In this document: one piece after another, positions 26,897 to 34,955 of the stretch
Numbering within the stretch: position 1 is the stretch's first letter
How the letters are laid out: each line of letters begins with the position of its first letter
NCBI RefSeq assembly: GCF_016612545.1
Contig: NZ_JAENRY010000033.1
Span: 1-48,771, forward strand
From: Streptomyces sp. MBT65
Lineage (GTDB): Bacteria > Actinomycetota > Actinomycetes > Streptomycetales > Streptomycetaceae
Reading direction: 5' to 3'
DNA length: 48,771 nt
Program-made: the position numbers and the translations under genes
The notes under the pieces: generated by a model
The model's database searches: none
Seen by the model: only the letters and a program-made list of their open reading frames with translations
Told to the model about the DNA's origin: nothing

Positions 26897-27289
26897 GATC
26901 ATGTCGCCGACACACGAGGATGTTCGCTTTGCGCGGAATTTTCTGGCCGCTTCTCCGGCATTCCCGTGTGTGATCGATCACAAGCGCGATTTTCGGGCCT
27001 TCTACTCTCCGTGATCATGCACCCTGTCGGAAAGCCGGGAAAATCCGGGTTTTCGGGGGTCTTGATCACGGGAAGTACACGATGAGGTGCCTTTGAAGAG
27101 CGGCATTGGGACCGTGTACGGTCCCCTTCGCCATCCAAGCCGATCACTCTTGAGGGGTCCGGTTGGGTGTCGATTGAGTAACAGACCTTGATGTGAGGCA
27201 AAATCTCCGCCTCAGGTCGGGCACAAGTCCGGCCTCTCACGCGTTACGTGCGCTGGAGACACCGCAGACACCCAGAGGGGGAGAGCGAC
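26897..27289. promoter_or_regulatory. Regulatory region between cutS and the DUF4193 gene, rich in palindromes
   Basis: 393 bp without a gene and notably AT-rich for this genome. It contains a perfect 14-bp palindrome TGTGATCGATCACA (26969-26982), the inverted pair CCGTGATCA / TGATCACGG (27009-27017 and 27063-27071), another GATCAC at 27142-27147, and an 18-bp palindrome GGGACCGTGTACGGTCCC (27108-27125; 8-bp arms, 2-bp spacer). A weak CCGG/CCGG hairpin followed by TTTT near 27031-27054 may end the cutRS transcript. No promoter hexamers are certain for the downstream gene. Confidence 0.5.
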
Positions 27290-27586
27290 ATGGCAACGGA
27301 TTACGACACCCCACGCAAGACCGACGACGACGTCGACTCGGACAGCCTTGAAGAGCTCAAGGCGCGTAGGAACGACAAGTCGACTTCCGCAGTGGACGTC
27401 GACGAATTCGAGGCGGCCGAGGGCCTCGAACTGCCCGGAGCGGACCTCTCGAACGAAGAGCTGGCCGTCCGGGTGCTGCCCAAGCAGCAGGACGAGTTCA
27501 CTTGCATGAGCTGCTTCCTGGTGCACCACCGCAGCCAGCTGGCCCGCGAGAAGAACGGCCAGCCGATCTGCCGCGACTGCGACTGA
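27290..27586 (+). CDS. DUF4193 family zinc-finger-like protein
   Basis: A 98-aa acidic protein conserved in actinomycetes. An Asp/Glu-rich N-terminal part (TDDDVDSDSLEELKARR) is followed by a C-terminal four-cysteine zinc-binding module, CMSCFLVHHRSQLA then CRDCD. This layout resembles DksA/TraR-type or RNA-polymerase-associated zinc proteins, but no function is established. ATG 27290 follows a strong GAGGGGGAG. A palindrome-rich region precedes it, so it is probably tightly regulated. The next gene starts 13 bp downstream, possibly the same transcript. Confidence 0.92.
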   Translation: MATDYDTPRKTDDDVDSDSLEELKARRNDKSTSAVDVDEFEAAEGLELPGADLSNEELAVRVLPKQQDEFTCMSCFLVHHRSQLAREKNGQPICRDCD

Positions 27587-27599
27587 GGCGGGGTCGGCC

Positions 27600-28517
27600 G
27601 TGACTGGCTCGACCCCACCCTGGAAGCGCCGCTCCCGCCGGCCGGGAGCGGACGAAGGGCCGACAGACGGTCCTCATGGCGCGCGTGACGACGAGCGGGG
27701 CTCATCCGAACAGGGATCAGCCTCGCTCGAACCGGCGGCCGACCGGGCTGACCTCCCGGTGCCCGCCGACGTTCCCGCAGCCGCCCCCGTCGCCAAACGG
27801 CGGGTGGCGGTCATCCGGGACAAGGCCAAGGAAGGCGTCCGTAAGGGCGGCAGCCGGGCCAGGGCCGGTCTGGCGTACCTCGCCGACCGGATCATCGACA
27901 TCGCCCCGCGGATCCCCGTACGGGACCTCGAGGCGCTTCGGCGGCAGTTCCCGGGCCTCGCCCCCGAGCAGCTCGCCGACAGACTGGTGGCGGGCGCGGC
28001 GAACGCGACGTCGACCGTCGGCGCGGGCATCGGCGCCGCGGCGATGCTGCCCGTACCCCCGGCCATGCCCACCGAACTGGCGGCCGAGATCACCGGCGTG
28101 GCCGCGATCGAGCTGAAGCTGATCGCCGAGCTGTACGAGGTCTACGGCGTCCGTCCGCCCGGCGACCTCCGGCAGCGCAGCGTCGCGTATCTGAACTCCT
28201 GGTCCGGAGAGCGCGGTATCGACGTGACCAAGCCGTCGACCATGAGCGCCGCGCTGAACGGCCACATGAAGCGCGAACTGCGCCAGCAGATCATGAAACG
28301 CATGGTCCGCGACCTGCCGAACCTGATGCCCTTCATGGTCGGCGCCGCCGTCGGAGCGGTCATGAACCGCCGGGACACCAGGAAACTCGCCGAGCGCATC
28401 CGCAAGGACCTGCGCAAGGCCCAGGTCCCGTGGGACGCGCTGCCCGAACTGCCGCCGCTGGAGACCCCGCCGGACCCGCTCCGGATGGGTGAGATCCCGA
28501 AGGAACTCGGTCGCTGA
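27600..28517 (+). CDS. Conserved hypothetical protein, possibly EcsC-like
   Basis: A 305-aa protein beginning at GTG 27600. The first 65 residues are charged and probably disordered. Residues about 85-200 contain Gly/Ala-rich amphipathic helices (VAGAANATSTVGAGIGAAAM, AMPTELAAEITGVAAIELK) that recall EcsC-family proteins, and there is a second hydrophobic stretch LMPFMVGAAVGAVMNRR at about 240. The assignment is tentative and nothing is known of function. It lies just after DUF4193 and converges on the DUF3093 gene with 7 bp between stops. Confidence 0.8.
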   Translation: MTGSTPPWKRRSRRPGADEGPTDGPHGARDDERGSSEQGSASLEPAADRADLPVPADVPAAAPVAKRRVAVIRDKAKEGVRKGGSRARAGLAYLADRIIDIAPRIPVRDLEALRRQFPGLAPEQLADRLVAGAANATSTVGAGIGAAAMLPVPPAMPTELAAEITGVAAIELKLIAELYEVYGVRPPGDLRQRSVAYLNSWSGERGIDVTKPSTMSAALNGHMKRELRQQIMKRMVRDLPNLMPFMVGAAVGAVMNRRDTRKLAERIRKDLRKAQVPWDALPELPPLETPPDPLRMGEIPKELGR

Positions 28518-28524
28518 AAAGGGT

Positions 28525-28989
28525 CTAGGCGGCTGCCGCGCGGGCGCTCTTCAGGGCCTCCGCCAGCCGCTCCGGCTCACGGGTCGACAGATACAGGTAC
28601 GGCGTCGGGTCGTCCGGGTCGGTGACCTCGACGCGCAGCGCCCGCGGGATGTAGGAGCGCAGCAGCAGGAACGCGCGGGTGTCGGCCTTGTAGGTGCGCC
28701 AGGCGCGGGCCTCCTCCGGGTCCAGGACCTCCGCCTCGCCCAGGGCCGTCACCGGGATCTTCGCCTCGCCCGCGATCAGTTGGTCGCCCACGATCCGGAT
28801 GCGGAGCGAGCCGTAGGCGCTGGCCATGACGGATGCCGCCGCGGTGCCGCCGACCAGGCCGCCGAGCAGCGGCAGCGTGCCGAAGGGCAGCATGATCAGG
28901 GCGAAGGAGACGCCCACCAGGAACGAGATGAACCACCACGAACGGGGTGCGGTCAGGCGCTCGTCGTAGGGGGAGGCGGAAAGCTGCAT
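28525..28989 (-). CDS. DUF3093 family membrane protein
   Basis: A 154-aa protein with two adjacent transmembrane helices (residues about 17-60: WWFISFLVGVSFALIMLPFG, LLGGLVGGTAAASVMASAYG) followed by a cytoplasmic beta-rich domain (LRIRIVGDQLIAGEAKIPV, RAWRTYKADTRAFLLLRSYI, PYLYLSTREPERLAEAL). This matches DUF3093 of actinobacteria, function unknown. ATG 28989 has no ribosome-binding site; a 16-bp palindrome lies directly in front of it. The longer in-frame start at 29022 is not supported. It is divergent from the thioesterase-dut unit, and conservation beside dut is typical for Streptomyces. Confidence 0.88.
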   Translation of the reverse strand: MQLSASPYDERLTAPRSWWFISFLVGVSFALIMLPFGTLPLLGGLVGGTAAASVMASAYGSLRIRIVGDQLIAGEAKIPVTALGEAEVLDPEEARAWRTYKADTRAFLLLRSYIPRALRVEVTDPDDPTPYLYLSTREPERLAEALKSARAAAA

Positions 28990-28990
28990 G

Positions 28991-29006
28991 GTGCCAAGCT
29001 TGGCAC
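28991..29006. promoter_or_regulatory. 16-bp perfect palindrome in the DUF3093/thioesterase divergent promoter
   Basis: GTGCCAAGCTTGGCAC, immediately upstream of the DUF3093 start codon and 42 bp before the thioesterase start. It could be an operator for a dimeric repressor. The position would block transcription of DUF3093 from any promoter upstream of it. No known motif was matched. Confidence 0.5.
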
Positions 29007-29047
29007 GGTGTCCGGAAGCCACCGACGCGCGGGTAAGGTCTGCGGCT

Positions 29048-29632
29048 GTGAGTGGTACTTCTCCAGCTCTTAAGCCTCCGTCCGACGCCCTGAAACCGGT
29101 GCGGCACCCTGACGCGCCCGCGCCGGGTGAGCTGCTCGGTGCGCACTACGAACAGTGTTTCGGGTGTGGCGGCGACCAGCCGCACGGGCTGCACCTGGAG
29201 GCGCGGGCCGGTGAGGGCGTCACCGTCACCGCCGAGTTCACCGTGCGGGCCGCCCACCAGGGCGCCCCGGGCCTCGCGCACGGCGGAGTGCTCGCCAGCG
29301 CGCTGGACGAGACCCTCGGCTCGCTGAACTGGCTGCTGCGGACGATCGCGGTGACCGGCCGCCTGGAGACCGACTTCGTCCGGCCGGTGCCCGTGGACAC
29401 CGTGCTGTACCTGGAGGCCGAGGTGACGGCCGTGGCAGGCCGGAAGATCTACTCGACGGCCACCGGACGCATCGGCGCTCCCGACGGGCCCGTGGCCGTG
29501 CGCGCCGACGCCCTCTTCATCGAGGTCAAGGTCGACCACTTCATCGACAACGGCCGCCCGCAGGAGATCCGGGCCGCCATGGACGACCCGGACCAGGTCC
29601 GGCGTACCCGTGCCTTCGAGGTGAACCCGTGA
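29048..29632 (+). CDS. PaaI-type hotdog-fold thioesterase
   Basis: A 194-aa single hotdog-domain protein. The core motif is GLAHGGVLASALDETLG, with the Asp/Glu in the central helix where PaaI/YbgC-type acyl-CoA thioesterases put their catalytic acid; an N-terminal CFGCGGDQPHGL segment is common in the family. The acyl-CoA substrate is unknown. The start is GTG 29048; TAAGGT ends 8 nt upstream and there is no ribosome-binding site, suggesting a leaderless or nearly leaderless transcript. The stop overlaps the dut start (GTGA), so dUTPase is translationally coupled. Confidence 0.9.
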   Translation: MSGTSPALKPPSDALKPVRHPDAPAPGELLGAHYEQCFGCGGDQPHGLHLEARAGEGVTVTAEFTVRAAHQGAPGLAHGGVLASALDETLGSLNWLLRTIAVTGRLETDFVRPVPVDTVLYLEAEVTAVAGRKIYSTATGRIGAPDGPVAVRADALFIEVKVDHFIDNGRPQEIRAAMDDPDQVRRTRAFEVNP

Positions 29633-30150
29633 GCAGTGCCCGCAGTCCCCTGGACGTACTGATCCGGCGCGTCGACCCCGACGTACCGCTTCCGTCGTAC
29701 GAGCACCCCGGTGACGCGGGAGCCGATCTGCGGACCACCGAGAGCCGGGAACTGAAGCCGGGGGAGCGGGCCGTGCTGCCCACGGGGGTGTCTGTCGCGC
29801 TCCCGGAGGGGTACGCAGCTTTCGTGCACCCTCGTTCGGGGCTCGCCGCCCGCTGCGGTGTCGCCCTCGTGAATGCCCCAGGGACGGTTGATGCCGGGTA
29901 CCGTGGGGAGATCAAGGTGATCGTGGTGAATCTCGACCCGTACGAGTCGGTACGGTTCGAGCGCTTCGACCGGATCGCCCAACTGGTCGTCCAGCAGGTC
30001 GAGAGGGTCCGCTTCCAGGAGGTGGCGGAGCTTCCCGGTTCGGCGCGGGCCGAGGGGGGCTTCGGGTCCACCGGCGGTCACGCCGCCGTGGGCGGCACTA
30101 CGGGTGGGAATCGATACGCTTCGGTCGTATCCGACCGGGAAGGACAGTGA
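29629..30150 (+). CDS. dut: dUTP diphosphatase
   Basis: A 173-aa trimeric-type dUTPase that hydrolyses dUTP to dUMP, keeping uracil out of DNA and supplying dTMP synthesis. The five family motifs are seen in order: GDAGADLRT, HPRSGLAARCGV, NAPGTVDAGYRGEIKV (with catalytic Asp and Tyr), RIAQLVVQQ, and RAEGGFGSTGGH. It starts at GTG 29629 overlapping the thioesterase stop. After motif 5 there is a 20-residue Gly/Ser-rich tail. DUF3710 follows after 1 bp. Confidence 0.97.
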   Translation: MSSARSPLDVLIRRVDPDVPLPSYEHPGDAGADLRTTESRELKPGERAVLPTGVSVALPEGYAAFVHPRSGLAARCGVALVNAPGTVDAGYRGEIKVIVVNLDPYESVRFERFDRIAQLVVQQVERVRFQEVAELPGSARAEGGFGSTGGHAAVGGTTGGNRYASVVSDREGQ

Positions 30151-30151
30151 C

Positions 30152-30910
30152 GTGTTCGGACGTCGCAAGAAGGGCACTGCCGCCGAGGACGCGGCGAGCG
30201 AGGCCGAGCAGGTCGTCGACGACGTCGACACTGGGGCGGACGAAGCAGCGGTCGAGCGCGTGAGGCTCGAACCGGAGCCCCGCCCCGACGGACCCTGGGA
30301 CGACTCGGAGATCGGCGACCCCGCCGAGGGCCGGGTGGACCTGGGCGGTCTGTTCGTGCCGGGAGTCGACGGCATGGAGCTGCGGGTCGAGGTCGCGGGT
30401 GACGCGATCGTCGCCGCCACCGTGGTCCTCAAGGACAGTGCCATCCAGTTGCAGGCCTTCGCCGCTCCCAAGCGCGAGGGCATCTGGGGTGAGGTCCGCG
30501 AGGAGATCGCCAGCGGCATCACCCAGCAGGGCGGCATCGTCGACGAGGTCGAGGGGCCGCTGGGCTGGGAGCTGCGCGCGCAGGTCCCGGTGCAGCTGCC
30601 GGACGGCACGGGCGGCTTCCAGGTGGTGCGGTTCGTCGGTGTGGACGGTTCGCGCTGGTTCCTGCGCGGGGTGATCTCCGGGCAGGGCGCGGTGCAGCCG
30701 CAGGCGGCCGGTCTGCTGGAGCAGATCTTCCGGGACACGGTCGTCGTGCGCGGCGAGGGCCCGATGGCGCCCCGCGACCCGATCGTCCTGAAGCTGCCGA
30801 ACGACGCCCAGATGGTTCCCGAGGGTGTCCAGCAGGAGGAGGCGGGTTCCCGCTTCTCCGGCGGCATGGGCCAGTTGCAGCGCGGACCGGAGATCACCGA
30901 GGTCCGCTAG
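30152..30910 (+). CDS. DUF3710 family protein
   Basis: A 252-aa soluble protein of unknown function, conserved after dut in actinomycetes. Residues 1-60 are acidic and disordered; the rest is a mixed fold with the conserved runs GLFVPGVDGMELRVEV, QLQAFAAPKREGIWGEVREE, RFVGVDGSRWFLRGVISG and APRDPIVLKLP. GTG 30152 follows AAGGA at 8 nt, 1 bp after the dut stop. The fixed position suggests a role near nucleotide or membrane homeostasis, but nothing visible proves it. Confidence 0.92.
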   Translation: MFGRRKKGTAAEDAASEAEQVVDDVDTGADEAAVERVRLEPEPRPDGPWDDSEIGDPAEGRVDLGGLFVPGVDGMELRVEVAGDAIVAATVVLKDSAIQLQAFAAPKREGIWGEVREEIASGITQQGGIVDEVEGPLGWELRAQVPVQLPDGTGGFQVVRFVGVDGSRWFLRGVISGQGAVQPQAAGLLEQIFRDTVVVRGEGPMAPRDPIVLKLPNDAQMVPEGVQQEEAGSRFSGGMGQLQRGPEITEVR

Positions 30911-30929
30911 CCGGAACAGACAGCCACGA

Positions 30930-30962
30930 AAGGGCCGTACCCCTCCCCGGGGTGCGGCCCTT
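30930..30962 (+). terminator. Hairpin terminator after DUF3710
   Basis: Stem AAGGGCCGTACCCC / GGGGTGCGGCCCTT (one G-T pair), extended by CACGA/TCGTG-like flanks, 19 bp after the stop codon. Confidence 0.88.
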
Positions 30963-31068
30963 CGTCGTGCGCGCACTCTTGACGGTGCATTGGTCTGTAC
31001 CTATGGTCTCGGCTCAACGCCCCGGTTCATCAGGGTGCTCTTTGTTCACATACGAGAACGGAGTCACC

Positions 31069-32250
31069 GTGCGCCGCGCTGCCCTGCTCTCCGTCGTCAC
31101 CGCGCTGGTCCTGGGCTTCTTCGCCCAGCCCGGCGCCACCGTCACCGCTCAGGCGGCCCCCGCCACCTTCGTCCATCCCGGAGTCGACGTCTCCAGGAGT
31201 CAGTTGGACTTCGCCCGCACCGAGGTCCTCGCCGGCGCCCAGCCCTGGAAGGGCGCCTACGACCAGATGATGGCCAGCTCCTACGCAAGCCTGAGCCGGA
31301 CCCCGAAGCCCAGGGCCGTCGTCGAGTGCGGCTCGTACTCCAACCCCAACTACGGCTGCACCGACGAGCGCGAGGACGCGATAGCGGCCTACACCGACGC
31401 GCTCGCCTGGTACATCACCAAGGACGCGCGCTACGCCCAGAAGGCCATCGGGATCATGGACGCCTGGTCGGCCACGATCACCAGCCACACCAACAGCAAC
31501 GCGCCCCTCCAGACCGGCTGGGCCGGCTCCTCCTGGCCCAAGGCCGCCGAGATCATCAAGTACACGTACACCGGGACGTGGACCAACTCGGCCCGCTTCG
31601 CGACCATGCTGCGCAACGTCTACCTCCCCGAGATCATCAACGGCTCCAATTCCAACGGGAACTGGGAGCTGACGATGATGGACGCCGCGATCGGCATCTC
31701 CGTCTTCCTGGAGGACAGGACGTCGTACGACAAGGCCATGGCGCTCTTCCGGACGCGCACGGCCGCGTACATCTACCTCGCCTCGGACGGTTCCGTACCG
31801 AAGACCGTGCCGAGCCAGAACCTCAACACCACGGCGAAGATCGTCAGTTACTGGCAGGGCCAGTCGACCTTCGTCACCGGCCTCACCCAGGAGACGTGCC
31901 GCGACTTCACGCACACCGGGTACGGCCTCTCCTCGATCTCGCACGTCGCCGAGACCAGCCGGATCCAGGGCACCGACCTGTACGGCACCGACGTGGGCGA
32001 GCGGCTGCGGCAGGCGCTCGGGTTCCAGGCCAAGTACCAGCTCGGGACTGCCGTGCCGAGCTGGCTGTGCGGCGGGTCGCTGACCCTCGGGCTCGGGCCG
32101 GTCACCGAGGTCGGCTACAACGCCCTGCACAACCGTCTGGGCATCGCCATGACCAACACCCAGACGCTCACGCTCGACAACCGCCCGGCCGGCACCAACA
32201 ACCTCTTCGTGGCCTGGGAGACCCTCACGCACGGCGACAACCCCAACTGA
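31069..32250 (+). CDS. Secreted alginate-lyase-family protein
   Basis: A 393-aa exported protein. A Sec signal peptide (MRRAALLSVVTALVLGFFAQ, cleavage near AQAAPA, about residue 30) precedes an all-helical alginate_lyase (PF05426) domain with the family runs RTEVLAGAQPWKGAYDQM, WPKAAEIIKYTYTG and NWELTMMDAAIGISVFLED. Family members cleave uronic-acid polymers such as alginate, but many homologues have unproved substrates. GTG 31069 has GGAG 7 nt upstream and begins directly with the signal peptide; the earlier in-frame codon 30952 does not. It stands alone between two terminators and looks like an insertion into otherwise conserved core gene order. Confidence 0.88.
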   Translation: MRRAALLSVVTALVLGFFAQPGATVTAQAAPATFVHPGVDVSRSQLDFARTEVLAGAQPWKGAYDQMMASSYASLSRTPKPRAVVECGSYSNPNYGCTDEREDAIAAYTDALAWYITKDARYAQKAIGIMDAWSATITSHTNSNAPLQTGWAGSSWPKAAEIIKYTYTGTWTNSARFATMLRNVYLPEIINGSNSNGNWELTMMDAAIGISVFLEDRTSYDKAMALFRTRTAAYIYLASDGSVPKTVPSQNLNTTAKIVSYWQGQSTFVTGLTQETCRDFTHTGYGLSSISHVAETSRIQGTDLYGTDVGERLRQALGFQAKYQLGTAVPSWLCGGSLTLGLGPVTEVGYNALHNRLGIAMTNTQTLTLDNRPAGTNNLFVAWETLTHGDNPN

Positions 32251-32265
32251 ACAGCGTCTGATCCC

Positions 32266-32293
32266 GATGCCCGTGCGGTGCTGTACGGGCATC
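32266..32293 (+). terminator. Hairpin terminator after the alginate-lyase gene
   Basis: GATGCCCGT / ACGGGCATC, 9-bp stem with a 10-nt loop, 15 bp after the stop. Confidence 0.8.
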
Positions 32294-32402
32294 AGGGTTG
32301 CGTCAAAGACGTCCCGGACCAGGCTCGCCACCCCATTTGTCGGACTTATTGGCCGTAAAGTCGACGCTGCGTACACGTGCGTGACGGGAAGACAATGGGG
32401 CC

Positions 32403-34955
32403 ATGGGACGCGGCAAGCTTCGGATCTACCTCGGTGCGGCACCGGGCGTCGGCAAGACGTACGCCATGCTGTCCGAGGCCCACCGCAGGGTGGAGCGGGG
32501 CACCGACTGCGTGGTCGCCTTCGTGGAGCACCACGACAGGGCCCGCACCGAGGTGATGCTGCACGGCCTGGAGCAGGTCCCGCGCGTGGAGCTGGCCTAC
32601 CGGGGGACCGTCTTCACCGAGATGGACGTCGACGCGGTGCTGCGCCGGGCCCCCGCCGTCGCCCTGGTGGACGAACTCGCCCACACCAACATCCCCGGCT
32701 CCCGCAACACCAAGCGCTGGCAGGACATCGAGGAGCTGCTCGCGGCCGGCATCGACGTGGTGTCGACCGTCAACATCCAGCATCTGGAGTCCCTGGGCGA
32801 CGTCGTCGAGTCGATCACCGGGGTCCGCCAGCAGGAGACCGTGCCGGACGAGGTCGTGCGCCGGGCCGACCAGATCGAGCTCGTCGACATGTCGCCACAG
32901 GCGCTACGGCGGCGGATGGCGCACGGCAACATCTACAAGCCGGACAAGGTCGACGCGGCCCTCTCGAACTACTTCCGCCCCGGAAACCTCACCGCACTAA
33001 GGGAGTTGGCCCTCCTGTGGGTGGCCGACCGGGTCGACGAGTACCTCCAGGAGTACCGCAGCGAACACCACGTCTCGGCGATCTGGGGTTCCCGCGAGCG
33101 GATCGTCGTAGGGCTGACCGGCGGCCCCGAAGGACGGACGCTGATACGGCGGGCCGCGCGGCTCGCCGAGAAGGGGGCCGGCGGTGAGGTGCTGGCCGTC
33201 TACATCTCCCGCAGCGACGGCCTGACCTCGGCCTCCCCGAAGGAACTCGCCCTCCAGCGCACCCTCGCCGAGGACCTCGGCGGCACCTTCCACCACGTCG
33301 TCGGCGACGACATCCCGGCCGCGCTGCTCGACTTCGCGCGCGGGGTGAACGCCACGCAGATCGTCCTCGGCTCCTCGCGGCGCAAGACCTGGCAGTACGT
33401 CTTCGGGCCGGGAGTGGGCGCCACGGTCGCCCGCGAGTCCGGGCCCGACCTGGACGTCCACATCGTCACCCACGAGGAGGTCGCCAAGGGGCGCGGACTG
33501 CCGGTCTCCCGGGGCGCGCGGCTCGGGCGGGCCCGGATCGTCTCGGGGTGGGTGGTCGGTGTGGTGGGGCCGGTCGGGCTCGCGTTCCTCCTGAACGCGA
33601 TCCACCTCGGACTCGCCAACGACATGCTGCTGTTCCTGTCCCTGACGGTGGCGGCGGCACTGCTCGGCGGGCTGCTGCCGGCGCTGGTCTCGGCGGCCGT
33701 CGGATCGTTCCTGCTGAACTACTACTACACGCCCCCGCTGCACCGGCTGACCATCGCCGACCCCAAGAACATCGTCGCCATCGCGATCTTCGTCGGCGTC
33801 GCCGTGTCCGTGGCCTCCGTGGTGGACCTCGCCGCGCGACGCACCCAGCAGGCCGCCAGGCTGCGCGCCGAGTCCGAGATCCTGTCCTTCCTCGCGGGCA
33901 GCGTGCTGCGCGGCGAGACCAGCCTGGAGGCCCTCCTGGAGCGGGTCCGGGAGACCTTCGGCATGGAGTCGGTCGCCCTGCTGGAGCGCAAGAGCGACGT
34001 GGACCCCTGGACCTGCGCGGGCCGGGTCGGTGTGGGGGCGCCGCTGGAGCGGCCCGAGGACGGCGATGTGGACATGCCGGTCGGCGACCACATGGCCCTC
34101 GCGCTGACCGGCCGTGTGCTGCCCGCCTCCGACCGCCGGGTCCTGGCAGCCTTCGCCGCCCAGGCAGCCGTCGTACTGGACCGCAGGCGCCTGCGTGAGG
34201 AGGCCGACCAGGCTCGCGCGCTCGCCGAGGGCAATCGCATCCGTACGGCCCTGCTGGCGGCCGTGAGCCACGATCTGCGGACCCCGCTGGCCGGCATCAA
34301 GGCGGCCGTGTCGAGTCTGCGCTCCGACGACGTGGCGTGGTCCGAGGAGGACCAGGCCGAGCTGCTGGAGGGCATCGAGGACGGCGCCGACCGGCTCGAC
34401 CACCTCGTGGGCAACCTGCTCGACATGTCCCGCCTCCAGACCGGCACGGTCACGCCGATCATCCGCGAGATAGACCTCGACGAGGTCGTCCCGATGGCGC
34501 TCGGCGGGGTCCCCGAGGGCAGCGCCGAACTCGACATCCCGGAGACGCTGCCCATGGTGGCCGTCGACCCAGGGCTGCTGGAGCGGGCGGTGGCCAACCT
34601 GGTCGAGAACGCGGTCAAGTACAGCCCGCCCGGCGAAACCGTCCTGGTGTCCGCCAGCGCCATCGCCGACCGCGTCGAGGTACGCGTGGTCGACCGCGGC
34701 CCGGGAGTCCCCGACGAGGCCAAGGACCGCATATTCGAGCCCTTCCAGCGCTACGGCGATGCCCCGCGCGGCGCCGGAGTCGGCCTCGGCCTCGCCGTGG
34801 CGCGCGGCTTCACCGAGGCGATGAACGGCACCCTGAACGCCGAGGACACGCCCGGTGGCGGCCTCACCATGGTCCTCACGCTCCGCGCGGCGAAAGGTGC
34901 CGTAGAAGGCGCGCATGACGTGTACGACGTACAACCGGAAAGGCAGGCCTCATGA
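32403..34955 (+). CDS. kdpD: KdpD-type sensor histidine kinase
   Basis: An 850-aa membrane kinase with full KdpD architecture: N-terminal KdpD domain with Walker A GAAPGVGKT (11-19) and VALVDELAHTN; a universal-stress-protein domain (about 233-358) ending LDVHIVTHEE; four transmembrane helices of DUF4118 (about 380-478); a GAF-like domain (about 500-600); H-box AAVSHDLRTPL with His623; and an ATPase domain. It senses potassium limitation or osmotic upshift and phosphorylates KdpE. kdpFABC is absent here, so targets lie elsewhere. GACAAT ends 6 nt before ATG 32403 with no ribosome-binding site, suggesting a leaderless mRNA. It overlaps kdpE by ATGA. Confidence 0.95.
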   Translation: MGRGKLRIYLGAAPGVGKTYAMLSEAHRRVERGTDCVVAFVEHHDRARTEVMLHGLEQVPRVELAYRGTVFTEMDVDAVLRRAPAVALVDELAHTNIPGSRNTKRWQDIEELLAAGIDVVSTVNIQHLESLGDVVESITGVRQQETVPDEVVRRADQIELVDMSPQALRRRMAHGNIYKPDKVDAALSNYFRPGNLTALRELALLWVADRVDEYLQEYRSEHHVSAIWGSRERIVVGLTGGPEGRTLIRRAARLAEKGAGGEVLAVYISRSDGLTSASPKELALQRTLAEDLGGTFHHVVGDDIPAALLDFARGVNATQIVLGSSRRKTWQYVFGPGVGATVARESGPDLDVHIVTHEEVAKGRGLPVSRGARLGRARIVSGWVVGVVGPVGLAFLLNAIHLGLANDMLLFLSLTVAAALLGGLLPALVSAAVGSFLLNYYYTPPLHRLTIADPKNIVAIAIFVGVAVSVASVVDLAARRTQQAARLRAESEILSFLAGSVLRGETSLEALLERVRETFGMESVALLERKSDVDPWTCAGRVGVGAPLERPEDGDVDMPVGDHMALALTGRVLPASDRRVLAAFAAQAAVVLDRRRLREEADQARALAEGNRIRTALLAAVSHDLRTPLAGIKAAVSSLRSDDVAWSEEDQAELLEGIEDGADRLDHLVGNLLDMSRLQTGTVTPIIREIDLDEVVPMALGGVPEGSAELDIPETLPMVAVDPGLLERAVANLVENAVKYSPPGETVLVSASAIADRVEVRVVDRGPGVPDEAKDRIFEPFQRYGDAPRGAGVGLGLAVARGFTEAMNGTLNAEDTPGGGLTMVLTLRAAKGAVEGAHDVYDVQPERQAS

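Noticed and set aside
24854..26902. 682-codon minus-strand open frame
   Set aside because: Antisense to cutR and cutS, whose domains are unmistakable.
26969..26982. TGTGATCGATCACA considered as a Crp site
   Set aside because: The TGTGA/TCACA half-sites are 4 bp apart instead of the 6 bp of the classical Crp site; kept only as a palindrome of unknown binder.
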